A DNA stretch of 64,000 nucleotides from Phoronis australis (GCA_002633005.1 NMRA01000339.1:86510-150509), one strand, 5' to 3'; counted from the first letter of the stretch, positions 12,701-26,926 are shown. The notes: generated from the sequence alone by a model not told the origin. Numbers and translations are program-made.

Positions 12701-15700
12701 TCCCCAACGATGGGAGAAACACTTCAATTTGTTTCCAGATGTAAATTTATAATAGCAATTCATGATATGTCCATTGATATGAAATTCCGTTGGATCGAAA
12801 CATTCTTGCTTGGGAGTACATGTAGGCCTATCAGCATTCTTAACGTGGAATTCAAATTTGAACCAGCATTTAGGTCTACTGTCTGTTCTGTCACATTGCT
12901 CTTCGAATTTAAGATATCTTATTGCTACATGTACATGCAGGTCTATATTTACATGGGGTAATTTTAAATATCCGTTGCAGAGTAGACCATTCTATTTTAA
13001 AATGATAGCGAAACCAAAATATTTCCTAATTATGTATTCAGAAGTCACATTCGCATGCTGTCACGCGATGAGTAACTGTGAAATCGATGGCGCGACTCCA
13101 TAAGTTGTTTTGTTGCAATGGCCGACGGGGGCATTGTTTGGTGCTGATCGAAGCCCAGGTAAAAAAATAGGTGAGAAAAAAGAGACGATGAATATAAGAA
13201 CATTAGAGGAATAACATCTCCCGAATAAACATTTGAGAACAAAATCAAAATGAGTTGAACACTTCAAAAATGTGCAGTTATGGTGAACAGATAGACGTGT
13301 TTGCATTCTTCTCTCGTCTTCCAGAAATACCTTGAAATTCGTAGCTACTTTTGATTGATTTTAAGCGTAAATCAAAGCTTGATTTCCGAAATCTTATAAT
13401 AGTTGCAGTCTCTGTAGCCCACATTAAGTATTAAAATTCTGCAAATGACTTTGGCCAATCGGCGGCATAATTATACAAAACTTAAATGGACAAAACTTCT
13501 TTAATCCATTTTTGTCATGCTTCATAGTCGCCATTACACCACTATAATTAATACCCGTTGCTCGCCCGGTCTGGGACAATTCACGAATGCATGTACGTGT
13601 TTTTACCAGAGTAAGAGACAGTCACTTTTCTATCCCTTTATCGCGAACGTGTACAATATTTTTAACCTTTTATCGGTCCGAAAGCTCTACTTCAGTGCTC
13701 GTTATCATCTGTGCACTGAATCAGTTTATAAAACAAAAGGAATTCAGACAATTGCACATATATTTTGAGGAAATGAAGCTCATAAAGGAAGCGTCGAATT
13801 TTGTCTTTGGCGTAGCCATTTTTGTGACGTCAAAAGTGTGGTTCATCATCACTCCCTCTCAATAAAGTCCATGTACCGTATAATCGCGAAAACAGCAATC
13901 ACATCAGCGGTCCCTAAAATGGATTCGCTTGATAATTCCATGCCTTTCTGACTATTATTCTTCGTCGCAGAGGACCTGAAATATGGCTGCGTTCCGTAGA
14001 CATTTTTTTGTGAGAAAAACGGTTAAGCAAGACTTCGCGAGATATCACCATACAAGTCATGTATTGCCCAAGTGACCGTACTAGTTTTACTCGCAACTTG
14101 CGTCTGCAGAACGCTTCAGTTAGTCACATACAGGGGTACCGGATTTTTGAGAACCAATTTGATGCCCGTTATGCAGTAAACGTGAAGGTGGTTCTCAAAA
14201 TCTATAAGCCCTATTACGTTTTATTTTTCCGTTCGTAGTAATGATTTCCGTCATGAAATTTTTACAAGGTTAGCAGAATACACGAGGGTACATTAATGTC
14301 AGCCAGTATTTTCATTCATAACCCACACTTTCACGTGGCAGACTCCACTATTGTTTTACCATTATGACCGTGTTCACAGTTATCGTTATTTGTCTTCCAA
14401 TGAAAAACAGTTCAACCGTGTGCCCATTATCCAATCACATCAAGCCACGTAACCACGTGACCATTCTGCATGGTGGTTTGCATAGTAGACATATCATCCA
14501 TATGGCTTAGTTTCGTCTCAAGCATCAGGTAAGATTGATCGCTTGCACAATTCCTGCGTTTTATCAGCTGCTGCGCTTCAAAATTAGCAACCGATTCCTT
14601 TCTCCGTTTATTTTATGTGAATTCATCAACGAAATTGCGGTTTGGCAAGGTGTTTCCTAAATCAATGGTTGCACTGGGCACACGTGTTGCATTGATGTGT
14701 TTCAGGTCTTACAATTATACGAATACGAGAGTGAGTGATCTAGAGGTAAAATGCTAATGTTTGTTTGCTAATTGACTTAATGTGACAACTTATGTAAAAA
14801 CAGCTGCGCCCAACCGCATTTGTTGCTAACAAATATGGTAATGGCTTATACCTTTGTAATCGTACGTACAAATGCAAGCGTGCATTTCAGATTGGATTAG
14901 AATAGTCGCGACAAGTTTATATCGCGATCTACAGATATTGTTTTGTCGATCAGGTAAATAATTCATTCTTTAATTGTGATGTTTTTATGTTCTCGCGAAT
15001 TCGGCCTGGCAATACTTTGCAAGGATACTTGATTTCGTTCGTGGTAACATCCTGTTTTCTGTAAATATGGCTGATAAGAGTAATTCGTCTGCGACATTGT
15101 CTTCTGCTTAACATTTTAATACACAATCTCTCAAATCAGCTTTATAATTATGGATCCGCTAAAGACAAACAACAGAATAGTTTCCTAAGAGCATGAAAAA
15201 GATATATGAAACGATGATTACGTTTCGAAACTAGACATGTCTCATATTCAGGCAGAAATAAAATGAGCCTAGGCATTAGTTTGCACCTAGTGTGTGTATG
15301 ACGTTTTGGTGACACGTTGTTGTTTCTGAAAATCGACAAATATATTGCAAGTTTGAGAGTGTCCATAACTGTGAACAGATAACACCGTGTCTTCTACCGA
15401 TTTTGTGTTTAAGACTGGTTGTACATGTGCAGTGCACTGAATCAACTATTTTAGAATAAAACACACCAATGTTCTCTTTATATCTCACCTTGACTAATAA
15501 TTAACATATACTTCATCAAAGTGCAGGAGTTTTTTCCAAGAGTTACTGCCGAAATTGTTGGTTCCGTTCTTATTGCACGCACCTACATGTATAGCTAGTC
15601 AACCGCATCTGTCTCAGCACTGTATCTGTGGTCTATTTAAGTAAAGTACAGTGCCTGCGTGTACTACCATCATGACGAATTTTTTTGTTCACCTTTGTCA

Positions 15701-15787
15701 GGTGCTTGCAGATGCTGTTGCCAAAAGTTAAGCATTTACTAAAATGGTATTTTCTAAATTAAATACCAATCACACGTACCACTACTG

Positions 15788-15822
15788 TAGCTGCTGCTGC
15801 TGCTGCTACTTGCTGCTGCTGT
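15788..15822. repeat. CTG/GCT trinucleotide run
   Basis: About ten GCT/CTG triplets interrupted once by ACTT. No reading frame around it looks coding. It sits in the gene-free intergenic block. Confidence 0.85.
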
Positions 15823-17659
15823 ATAATAGTCGACTATTGTTAGTCCACTACTGTTACTATTCACAATAATAGTTAAAGTAGGCCTAAGTAGTAATAGTAG
15901 TAGTGGTAATCATAATGGTTAAGGCCAAACTCTGTCGAATTACGTTTCATTTTCGCTCAGATTCAGTTAATGTACACAAGAACACACTCTGTTTGCGCAG
16001 CCGGGAATGCTGGTTTATTCAGCCACGACGCAAACCATACTCAAGCATATGGTGAGGGAAAATCACCTTTAATAAGGATTAATAACCGCTTTGTTTAAAA
16101 CGAGAAGATAAACTATCACATAAACAGGCCCAGTTTAGCCAACAACTACGTCTGGCAACAGTCTCCGTCATAAAACGTTTAAAATTAATAGCATTGAAAG
16201 GTCACCCGAACGCTACGTGTATACGAGAGTTTTTCCGATAATAGTATAGCACAAGTATCGAATGCGTGTCATTGAAACCTTATGAATTATTTCTATTGGC
16301 ATTTCAGATAGTTAATGTTACTCTGTTATATTGTCATATGGGTACGGAGGCTTTGTCTCAGTCTGTATCAGTATTTTCTAAATTACTGTATGATTTGTAT
16401 TCACCTTTGGTAAAGGTATCAACAGAAGTTTAATTTAACAGCAGCAAACAAATAAGAACTGTTCTCCATACGAACACAGATTGAAAATTATTGTCGAAGT
16501 AAAACGCATCATTATCCTGGGTCGTAAACGATGATCAACAAAACCCTTTACAATAGCATCCGTATTCACTGGCGCAGGAGAAAATAGAAATAAAAATAGA
16601 CTAATTTTCTTGTGATGGTATGGTTTGAGATATTCTACAGAACACTAGCGACACCACCTGGCACTAGTTTAACGGAGGCGTTAGCTTAACGATAAACATT
16701 CCAAACTATTAATTGTCATCATTTCATTTTATAACAATGAGCGGCCAATTTAACATACAAAGCATTAGGAAGTTTGAATGGCATAAAGCCCAGTTTCGTA
16801 TCATAACGGTGTTACCGTACGTACCAACAAACGTGCAACATGAGGCAATTGCTACACACTGTGCGCTGCGAGAAGCGGAATCAAATATCGAGTAACGTGT
16901 GGTGGAATGGGGTCCGTTACCCTTTGCAGAAATGCTAGAAGAAGGGATTTTAAAACAAAGTAGCAAATTGTGGACATTTGCCTTGAGAGTTTATTGAGAT
17001 GGAGTATCATAATCTTTATAATAGCGCTTTACGCTTTCAATGTAGACGCGCAGCGCCCTTCTACACACGGCTTTGATGATTGAGTGCATCTTTCACTGAT
17101 GTCCGGCATAGTTAGCTCTAGTGTACGTTCCGTAAGCCAAGTTTCTATCGAGAAAACAGAAATCACGCAAGACAACGCAACATTATGCAAGTGGTACGCG
17201 AGTGTTTCGCTACTTTCCTCGCAGCGCCCTCTGGAGGTGTCAACTAGGCATTTGGCTGAACTGCAGTGTGTGAAATTGGAACCCTGCTTATATTCTTTGG
17301 GCAATCTGGTGAATTTTTTGGTCCAGTGAAAAGAGTTTTTGTAATTATTGGCCTCATGATCACCCATTTTTTCCTTTACCGCAACTTGTGTCAAACAGTC
17401 GGAGGAATATGTGGATGGTTAAATCAATTGTTATTTAGTAAATAAGATCGCCAACAGTTGAAAAGAAATTGAATATGTAACATGCAATTTGATTTAGTGC
17501 TGTGAAAATTATAATCAACGTGAACGTGAGTATTTTAGTGAACTATAGTCAAGTTTCCTCATGCATTTCAATTTCAGGGATACTCGAACTTGAGATTAAG
17601 CAAGGTTTCAAGTTCACGCACAGCAGAACTAAGGCATCATGAATAATGCTCTTGTTGTG

Positions 17660-17862
17660 TGTTTCGTGAGTATGCGAGACCTTATATACTGACGTCACAA
17701 AGCAAAATGCGACCAGGTGAAGTGATTGGAATGTTAAATGACCGCCTAGAATTCATAAATTATGAGATAGAATTACTAAAGTCTGTTCCACAAGCTAAGC
17801 TTTCTTGCCCGTAAGCCCATGCCAATGTCTCTGGCTTACGGAACCCAGCAAAGGTCGGAACG
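17660..17862. repeat. Dispersed repeat family 'ATGCGAG...ACGGAACCCAGC', copy 1
   Basis: Shares with 44830-44992 the segments GATTGGAATGTT, ATGAGATAGAATT and CCGTAAGC, and an end reading TACGGAAC(CCAGC). A third copy, reversed, is at about 56955-57100. No coding potential; it probably is a non-autonomous transposon of unknown type. Confidence 0.5.
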
Positions 17863-18212
17863 ACCTGCATAACGCAGAAATTCTAACGTGTCACTCCCGC
17901 ATGCTCGACCAGTATGCGGCCCGTTCTAATACATGTAGTTTTACACGTATCAGCTGCTTCGTCGAAGTGTTTTGTTGAATTGAGGACAAATAATAAGAGC
18001 AACGGCTTCCTTACATGAGCCTACATGTACTTAGGCTTCCGCGAAGTGCTCATGCTGGTAACTGTGTGTCAGACCCTCCTGTACAGATCGGTATGAACGA
18101 TTGGTTGAGTGTGAACAGCTTTCAACTTGCATGTATTTTCCAAAAATACTTAAGATGTGAATCTTAAACTTTGAGTTTTAGTCTTCAGAAGACGGCGACG
18201 ATTTTTTAGTGG

Positions 18213-18534
18213 TCGAATCCGGCTATTAAGCTGTTTTTCGCCCTGTTTAGCCTGCTAAAAACGAAAATCTCGTAAAATCGGTCTAATGGATACCGTGTAC
18301 ATTTCCGTTAGCAACTCATGCCATCGGTACTAAATGCGCACATACGCCATTTTCGAATTCACAAATATAACTGAGGCCGGTCAAACCAATGGAATTTAAA
18401 ACGTTTTCTTGAGTCGCTGACGGTTTCCATGTTCTTGTATGGATGTAGATTTATGACACCGATTTTATGAGACTAAAAGGCCTAATACGATTTTCGTTTC
18501 TAGCCAGCTAAATGGGGCGAAATGCAGCTTCGAA
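18213..18534. repeat. Foldback MITE, copy 1
   Basis: The left arm (about 18213-18285, containing TTTTTCGCCCTGTTTAGCC) and the right arm (about 18457-18534, containing AGCTAAATGGGGCGAAATG) are imperfect inverted repeats of about 70 bp. They surround a spacer carrying ATACGCCATTTTCGAATTC. The same arms and spacer recur at 53229-53610. Confidence 0.7.
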
Positions 18535-21500
18535 TTACAAATACAGTGAGCAGATATCAGACGGGCCACGTATTTCTGTAACATCCGTTTTCTCAGTCAT
18601 ATAAACTCAATGTAGTCCTATCTGAGAGTACCCTCATTCAAATTAAAACGCTTCATAGTCACCATTTTGAAATTTACGTGAAACGTCAATCAAGTGTACA
18701 TTGCTTACGATAATGCATAAAATATACCAATTAATAGACGGCAATCGACACAGCGATGACTCTGTTTAAGGAAAGTATATAATGCATGGCCAGGCATTGA
18801 AACAGTACGGAGATAAAATACTGGAGAGAACATACGGAAAATTTAGTATCAATCAAACCCTGTGCGCAGATGACGATGATGACGCCAGACGACGACGACG
18901 ATGCTGATAATGCATTTGCAACACATTTTGTAGAAGTACTACTGTCTTTGCCCGTTTTTTCAAAATTAAAAGCTGACAAAATATCTGAAAGAAATAGTCA
19001 GTTGCATATGACTATAAAAACTCACATGTTTCAGATTTCGTGGAAGCTGTGCAGCCAATAAACAAGTTGTTTAAAATAAAAAGCACGCTCCGTGAATAAG
19101 TAATGATATTGTTTTGAAAATTCTAATGGAAGCTTTCATTGTTTGCCTTCTTCACTAATTCTGTGGAAAATCTGCTTGGACTTCTATTTCGGCTTGTCTG
19201 TACAGGTAAATGAATGTTTCTTCCGCCATTAAGGTTCCCGTTATCATCGTATGACGATGAGTGTGACCGTGGGTATGGTTGTAATAATTACCGAATACAT
19301 ATTTTAAATTTTGCTTAAGCAGTCTGTCACGTACTATTCCCATAAAAGCCCAATATGCATTCGACTATCACATGAATTAACAAATAAAGAGATATTTTAT
19401 TGTATTGAAGCCATGTCAACTGTGAAGCCGTCGACGCTCCAAAAGCAATTAGGAAATTTGCACTAGTCATGAAGCAAATACACTATTAACATGAATATGA
19501 AATTAATTAATTCACGAAGCGAATGATATTAACAGGTCAACTTTTAGCAATGTAAGCATCGTCTGACTAAACAGTTACTGAGGCTGGTATACATGTACAT
19601 GTACATGTATGTAGGTTCCAGTCGCAAAGTACAATGTCCAAAAACGTTCTGACGCTATGCTTCGTACGAGTCTGTTCTCCAAAATGCTGTTTGGGATTTT
19701 TTGAAATTGATCCACCTTTGCAAGAGGGGCTGTCAAAATAGGATTTTCTGTGATTTTTATGAAATAAAATTGTGTGCTTTTAAAGCACACAAGTTGAATA
19801 TTTTATGAAACTATAATGCCAATAAAGAGTCTAAGGTACAACACGTTGTTGTTGATTTGCACTGCGGCTGGCACAAAGCCTGTTGAAATATTGTATATAG
19901 TCTGAAATTTTGTTACAGGTTGTCTATCAAGACACATTTCTCCTACACTCTTCCCCAGAGCAACGAAAAGCCAATATAGGTGGCGCTGTGACGAAGGGCA
20001 CATTTCTTCCACCGAAAATTGATCTTTTTAAAACAGTCGGTCAGTGACGTCACTACAAGTGCGATAAATGACTGAAATCACAATATCATGAGCGCTGTCA
20101 AAAATGCAGTATTTATTAAAAACTTTTAATGGATAGCCCGTTGGTGAAAACCATGGTGCTAAATGTTGCCCTCAACTGACAAAGGCAGCAATCGTTCCTT
20201 CTTTTAACACCTTGTCTGTAAATGGTATACCGGTACTTATTTCCCTAAATACCACACGTCAGTCACCAGACGACAGCACTGGCTCGTCCGCAAGTCCATT
20301 CAACAAGAACGCCCGCCTTCCCACATGCTGCTTAGTGGAAATCGACGACATGTAATGAGCTATTCAAAAATAGTTTGGCAAAGAACCGTCTTAAAGGGAC
20401 CATAGGTTTTACAGTATGTTCGTAAAACTCGTTTCTTTTTATCGTAGAACGGAGTAGACTCCTAGAAGTTATTACCATTGACCGGAGCTATAAACAACAA
20501 AACCCACATTTTGTTTTTTGGGGGGAATATAATACAAATTGCCAATTTCCTTCGATGTCTGCCAAACATTCGCTGACAATGAATGCCTGTGACTTAACTT
20601 GTGACTTATCAAATTAATACGCTTAATAAAAATACTCTTTGAACGGAGAGCATTTGACTGGGTGGTGGGTTGCAGGTTCGATTACGCGCTATGACAGATC
20701 TCAGCAAATCAAATCACTTTTGTTTAGGATAATGTATCTATAAATGGAGATTAGAAGCTTTTAAAACTTTTGGTACAATGTTGTGGTGAATGAGTCATTA
20801 AACACGTGTTGGAGTGTTCATTGTGAAAATGGCGCTCAAGTGGATGCAACGATGAACACTGGAATAATTTACTACTAGGACTTTCCCAAGTGGAGAGTCA
20901 TATCGAAATTTGATATTGGTTTTGAAAAACAATGCCATGCTTAAGTACTGCAGCAACTGAAGAAAAATTGCAACTAGTTATGTCACGGTTTCGCAATTCA
21001 CAAGTAAAAAAACAAGACCAGCGACTGCAGTTTAATCGTTTTCATCGTACATGTACATGTATATCAACGATTCAGCCACACTTCAAAAACTCTTATAAAA
21101 GTCTGACTCAAACCATGAGGTCACCAGAGAGTTTGTTTATCAATGACTAGGCAACAAATAGCTTAAAGTAGACGTCACAATGGACATTAGAATATGAATA
21201 GTGACTCGCGCTAACGGGCGACAGCCTGTCCCGCCACAAGTAAATCATTTTTACAAATCGATTTTCTCCCTCAAATGAACTTTTCAAGCACGCAGTTTTT
21301 TTTTTCTACATTTGAAATTTCGTATTGTATTTGTTCTCCTAAAAATCATGTTGCGAAGGCGGTTGGGGAGTCACTGCGACTGTTGTCTGGGAAAATTCCG
21401 ACCCAGAAACCCCCCCCCCGAAAATCTCGATTATCCGATACATTTCCATGTGAGGGTAGCAGTCAAATTGAAACCCAGTTATCAGAATCAGAAGTGTATA

Positions 21501-22036
21501 GGCGTTGATATCAAAATACTTTTGCATTCACAACTTTACAATGATAAAATTTCAGCTCTTATCACTAACGTTCATGAACTGTATAGCTCCAGGCTTTTTG
21601 GTTCACAAAGGTCATGATTTTGAAATGATCTAACTACTCTTGCATCATCTGTCATATTCGCCAACGAATTTGTGCGCACATCACCAATTACAGGGCAGTG
21701 GCACATAAAATGAACCTCATATTAAAAAATTTCCCGGATTTCATATTCCACAAATTCTCTCATCCTCGGTTATACATGTACCTGCGTGTCGCCCTGTTTC
21801 AATGTAAAGCCTGCGTATTGAGAACCTAAAACGAGCAGTTACCAGTTATCCATGCATATTATTGCGTCATGAACAAACTAGGCTATTCAGGGAAACTGTG
21901 TATTTGTTAAATATATGGTTAATAAACGAGTTATCATAACAAGTGTTCCTTGTTATGTACTCATTTCCTTCCGGCATCTGCGTAAAAATACCATAACAAG
22001 ACGTGCGTTCAGTAACGCCAAAGATATAAAATCTTT

Positions 22037-22164
22037 GGTAACGCTAGGGACCTACGCTTGTACCTAGCTAAATTTTAGCCAAAGTCATATGTTCTCATTT
22101 AAAATACACATATCACGCAATCTCTCGAGGTCTTGCTTTTTAGCGAGTTCCTAGCGTTACTGAG
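22037..22164. repeat. MITE 'AGTAACGCTAGGACCT' family, copy 1
   Basis: About 128 bp starting GGTAACGCTAGGGACCT and ending GTTCCTAGCGTTACTGAG, so it has terminal inverted repeats of about 15 bp. The interior has the shared stretches GTTCTCATT and TCTTGCTTTTTAGCGAG. Further copies are at 23116-23250 and, reversed, at 44581-44696. Confidence 0.75.
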
Positions 22165-23115
22165 CAGGAGGAATGATTTACTGAGTTGAATTGTGACCTC
22201 CAAACAGAGCTCGAGACACCAATGTAGGAAAACTTGTAATTGCGGGTGGATATTTTCGTTTTTGCGCCGTTCCTTTTCAATTATTTACGCCATTAACGAA
22301 TATGGCAATATCGTCCGAGGCTAAATGTTTTTTTTGTTGTGTTGTTTACCGGCAGCAGACAGAAAAAAGTTTATCAATACTGCGGCTTGCAATCTATGAG
22401 GCGTTTGCAAGAAAATCACTCACTAAAATTGCTGCATAGATCCTAACCACCTCACTATTGACACCGATTGTGTGGTAGACCTCTCGTGGAAGTTCATTGG
22501 CACTGGACAGGTGCCCGACACTGGAATTGTGGCCGCAAGATTGATCTAACAAAATCTTTGGGGCCGGGACCCTCTTTCACTGCAGATTGGGCAGTAATCA
22601 TTTAGACGCATTGGGTCTTAAAACAGCTAGCTTCTTCTTGTTGGACACGCCGGTACGGAGTATACGGACTGCATTGCATGAGAGTTACCAAATTGATTCT
22701 ATATAATTCTCCGCTTAATTGGCACAAGAGTGGTCGCCAAAAATTGTCTCTTTTCTATTTAACAACATTGATTCCGTTCCTGTAAATATTAGAAACATGA
22801 CTTATGTCAACAGGTTAGCTTGAAAAACATGAAAGCCAGGACATTTGTAACCTACTGCAGACGATTGTTATTTTACGGAGGTTTAACGATATACGAGCAT
22901 GGAATTTGAATTGTTCGTTGTCGTTGAAACCTGCTTTGAATAACGCAATATTCATCAAATGAAAATTGGACCTAATGGACTCGGACTGTATCAAAAATTG
23001 ATCCATTGACCAGTACCTTCTGTCGTTACTGCACCGGAAGTGGAGTATACAGCCACACTAATCTAAATGTACCTAAGGTGGTACTGAACAGTTAGACTGC
23101 AACTGCAGCCACTTT

Positions 23116-23250
23116 TCTAGACGCTATAGGACCTACGCTAGGACCTAGCTAAAAACCTAATCAAAGTCACGTGTTCTCATTACAAATGCACTGCTATATC
23201 TCACGTAATCTCGCGAAGTCTTGCTTTTTAGCGAGGTCCTAGCGTTACTG
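23116..23250. repeat. MITE 'AGTAACGCTAGGACCT' family, copy 2
   Basis: Same ends and interior as the copy at 22037-22164, with CACGTGTTCTCATT and AGTCTTGCTTTTTAGCGAGG. The right terminus GTCCTAGCGTTACTGAGC is intact, and the left is slightly decayed. Confidence 0.75.
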
Positions 23251-25679
23251 AGCGGGAGGCTGGTTTCTGATCATGTCGGGAATGAGAAAGGACCACTTGC
23301 TCAGCTGCAATTGCACTCTTCTTCAAGATGGCGGCCTCCTCGGTTTCATCTGCGCATTGCTGAATAGCAACCGAGGAATCGGCTACGATTTCAGGTAGCC
23401 AGAATTGCAAAATACATAATTATTTTGACAGCATTTTTGGACCACATTTTTGAATGTGTAGAAAATTTGCTTTCAGAATCTAATGCGTGCTTACATGTAT
23501 GTCGCACCATAGGCACCAAAGTGGTGGTTTGGAGGTAAAAAGTGTCATTTTTGTTCTTTTTGACAATTTTTTAGCCAACCTTTATTTTCAATAGGAATGA
23601 AACGAGCAAAAATAAAACGCCCAAGACACAATGCATTTTTGCTCATTTGTAGAACTTTTGAATGACTCAAAACCTTTCATTCTTTGCATACGATTCTTGA
23701 CAGAGTGAAGAAAAGTTGACAAGTCCACCAATGTGTGTTCTGCTAGGCAAAACCCAGTGAGAACTGGTCTGTGCCCCCTAAAATAGGAAATGCAATCAAT
23801 AATGGGCAGCACACAATCTGGTTTACAAATTGACAAATAATAAAAAATCCAAGTTTATGTAAAAAGAAGTAGCAGAAAGATTTGGTTAGAGCATGTTTCG
23901 ACTCTTCGTAATATTTTAAAATTACTAACAGTGACTACCGGTTACATAAATTCAAACCACGAAAAAGTGGATAGTTAAAAAATTTCTCTCAAGCTATCAA
24001 TTCTAGTCAATTAGGTCGCGGGAAAACATGAATATTACAATCACTCTCCGTCATGTCAGCAAAAGCTTTTGCTGACACTAACACAGTTTTTCATTTCTGT
24101 TATTTGTCGCTAAGCAGTTGTTCCATGAGATTGGGGCACTTGAAATGTGTATCTTCAATTTTGGAGTGAATACAAAGAAAAAGTGAATCACAAGATATAA
24201 CACATATGGCAGACCTCATGATCAGCTCAATATAATTCATAATATAGCTCAATATAGTTCATACTATACAAACACGGAGTGAAATAAATTCATCGTTAGA
24301 ATATTTAACAAGTGGTTTCTTTTATTTTGACCTACGTTAGTAGTATCTGATGCAAATTAGGCAAACAACCAGAGGAATCATATATCGGTGAAAGCTAATG
24401 TGAGTTACGGAAATGTAACCTCGCCTAACCCATAAGGTTTTTACTCCCAACACCACTGAGACCAGCATTCATAACCAAAAAAACTTAACCGTTTAAAGCG
24501 TGTAAAAGCAAAGATTGACCATCTTCTGTTATTTAGTAGAATAGCCGCGAGAACCCCTAATCGTGTTCCCGGACTTGAAAGTGCAATACAAAACACATTG
24601 GCACCCAAAGAACCTAACTGATTGATTCGATTTGACATCTGAATGGACTCATAAACTTAGAATCGAAGAGATCTCGCTGTCTGTAGACGATAACGTACCC
24701 CAAAATCTCTTTGTGAGTGTATGCACTTCTTACTATTAGTTTCGTTCAAATATCAAATGGACACATCAAAAAGAGCTGTTGTACATGTAATGTGGGCGGC
24801 GTAACACTGAAATAAGTGGGGGCAATAGCCACCAACCTCCCTGTACATCACGCGGCGGACATTAAAATCCAAAGCGAGGCTCACTGCGATAAACAAAGCG
24901 GAAGTGGGCATTGCGTGAGTTAAACGGCTGGTCTTTCGAGTCCAACCTGGATATTAAATTTTAAAAATGTGTCGATAATTAACTACAGGGACGTAGAAAA
25001 ATACATAAGAAAACAAGTAAATGTACCAAGGAGACTTGTCTGGCGAAAGGGTACAAGTTTTTTCGGAAAACTAGGTTCGAAACATGAAAAGTAATTGTGA
25101 CCAAATTGCGGCGATCGTGTTACGGATTAGGTATACCGGTATGCTAAATGCAGGGTTACATTTCTTCTTGTAAATTGTTGATAGAAATGCTTTCAACACG
25201 AACCGGGTCATCTGCTCGCATTTTTGACGAGTTGAAGATATAGTCGATAGTGGTGACTCATCGTATTTTGCAGTCATGTGCAAGTCACATCTGGTTTAAT
25301 TTGTTGATCAAGAATATTAACATCAAGCATAGCCTAGGTCCTGGTAGTGAGGTAGGAACAACCGGGACTAACAGTTGATTTGTCATTGATTTGCATGAAT
25401 GATTGATGTTATTAATTATATGTTTTATTAAAATAAAAACCGGGCTAGTAATTGAAACTAAAAATTATTTGACCATCAATTCTTCTTTCTTGGTTTTAAT
25501 TATTCTTACATCTATTTCATGTGTTAGGTTTCAAATACGGATCTGGACTAAGATGAATTTTAAAATTAAAAATATAATTCGTTCGACCAAACCATAAGCT
25601 GAAAAAATAACCCATCTCGTTTTAGAGCTCACTTTCAGTTAACTGGACAGAGCAAGCATAATTATGATGTTTCTTCAGG

Positions 25680-25930
25680 GGCCTCGTTCATCCGAGGGGA
25701 AAGGTGCCTACGGTGCCTTTCGAGAGGGGAATTTTTCGCCGAGTGAGGGGGAAAATCTACCTCCCGATCACCATCAATAGCGCCCTCGCCCTGTTTCAAG
25801 CTGTCATAGGCTCTGTCAAATTGTCAGCTGTGTGGTTTCAGGTGATTTGAACTTCGGGGATTGTTCTAAAACCCCCTAGACCCCCACACCCCTCGGCCCA
25901 CGACCCCCTCGACCCACGACCTGTGGCAAT
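25680..25930. repeat. Degenerate inverted partner of the 28.2-28.4 kb segment
   Basis: The stretch around 25860-25920 (CCCCCTAGACCCCCACACCCC, CGACCCACGACC) is similar, in reverse complement, to 28230-28310 (GTGGGTCGAGGTGGTCAAGG, GGGGGTTTTAGAAC). Both are rich in short G/C runs, so part of the similarity may be composition. Possibly the two flanks of an older element that later received the 26.4-27.9 kb insertions. Confidence 0.35.
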
Positions 25931-26419
25931 TGAGGTGTTTTTGCGCTTTTTACATACATCATTATCTCATTACGTCTCTGAGTGACTTTCCTTGAAGACG
26001 TGGTAGAAGAGAGGTCGACGATCATTGGCCTCGCAGATGTTTGCGAAAATAAAAGCCAAAGAAAAGCACATTCACTTAAGAAAATCGAAGACTTTTATAA
26101 AAAAACTACAGACAACAGCTGAAGTGTTGTCTGAGATAAAATCAGTGTAAGTTTCAGTTGAACGTTGGACATTTCCACATGATTCATTCTTCATTGTCGC
26201 CAATTTTGTCTCTTTATTGTAATTATCCAGTGTTAGGTATGGGACTGTCGTTAAAGACATTTTATGTATTTTACCACTTTTGAAAAATAATCTTGCATGG
26301 GCGGGCACCATAGGAGGCCGGGGGCTATAGCCCTCACTTATTTCGAAAATAAGTAGGGATGTGTCCATGCAACGCCCATAATTTAAGAACTAAGTCCCTA
26401 ATCATTTTGACTGAATTAA

Positions 26420-26926
26420 AAGGGCCTTTCATACTAACGTCGACGCGTCGATGGTTTGGGGAGTTGCGGTCAGTATGAACGCTCAACTCCGGTCCTGGAT
26501 CGCAGTTAACAGCTCCAGTTAACATCGCAGTTAACAGGTGGATTTAAGACAGCAACGTCGACGCCGCGGTGCGGTATGAACGCTCAACTCCGGTCCAATC
26601 GAAGTTATCGCCAGGTGCCTCTGTTATCGTCAACAATTACAGAGTAGTGCCGTCCCTAATGACTACTTATTTTTTGCTTTGATGATAACCAATCGTTTTA
26701 AAAATGAGTTTAATGTCATTTAGCACATTTAAATGTTCCAAATTGTCCCATTGAAAAAACTTAGCGTGCAACGCTACCTTGCGATAACTTCGATGACGTC
26801 AGCGTCACCAACCCTTTACTTCGATGGTCCGATTCACTACCGAAGCCAGTATGAACGGTCCAGTTAACTGCGCTATTTACGTCGATGCTCCACTCAGACC
26901 GGAGTTAAGTCAATATGAAAGGGCCT
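26420..26926. mobile_element. TTAA-flanked MITE, copy 1 (Kolobok/piggyBac-like ends)
   Basis: Begins AAGGGCCTTTCATACTAACG and ends AATATGAAAGGGCCT, near-perfect terminal inverted repeats. TTAA is present at 26416-26419 and again at 26927-26930, which fits TTAA-targeting superfamilies (piggyBac, Kolobok). It is 507 bp and non-coding. It contains an internal duplication of CGCTCAACTCCGGTCC (about 100 bp apart) that copy 2 lacks. Confidence 0.8.

Larger units (their letters stand above)
8823..17650. other. Intergenic stretch without recognisable genes
   Basis: No frame here shows a domain, splice-consistent exon pair or RNA gene that I can support. All open frames are short (up to about 120 codons) and compositionally ordinary. 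Contents that can be named are a diverged tandem repeat at 9484-9760 and a CTG/GCT run near 15790. Confidence 0.5.
17880..26400. other. Intergenic stretch without recognisable genes
   Basis: Nothing supportable as a gene. It holds the foldback element at 18.2 kb, two MITE copies near 22.1 and 23.2 kb, and ACATGTAC tetranucleotide runs near 19.59 and 21.05 kb. Short open frames lack domains, splice partners or composition bias. Confidence 0.5.

Noticed and set aside
20655-20700. B-box-like word GGTTCGATTAC as a tRNA or SINE
   Set aside because: No A box at suitable distance and no second copy seen.
23228-23410. Ala/Glu-rich 60-codon minus-strand frame
   Set aside because: Short, overlaps the end of a MITE copy, no upstream or downstream exon found.
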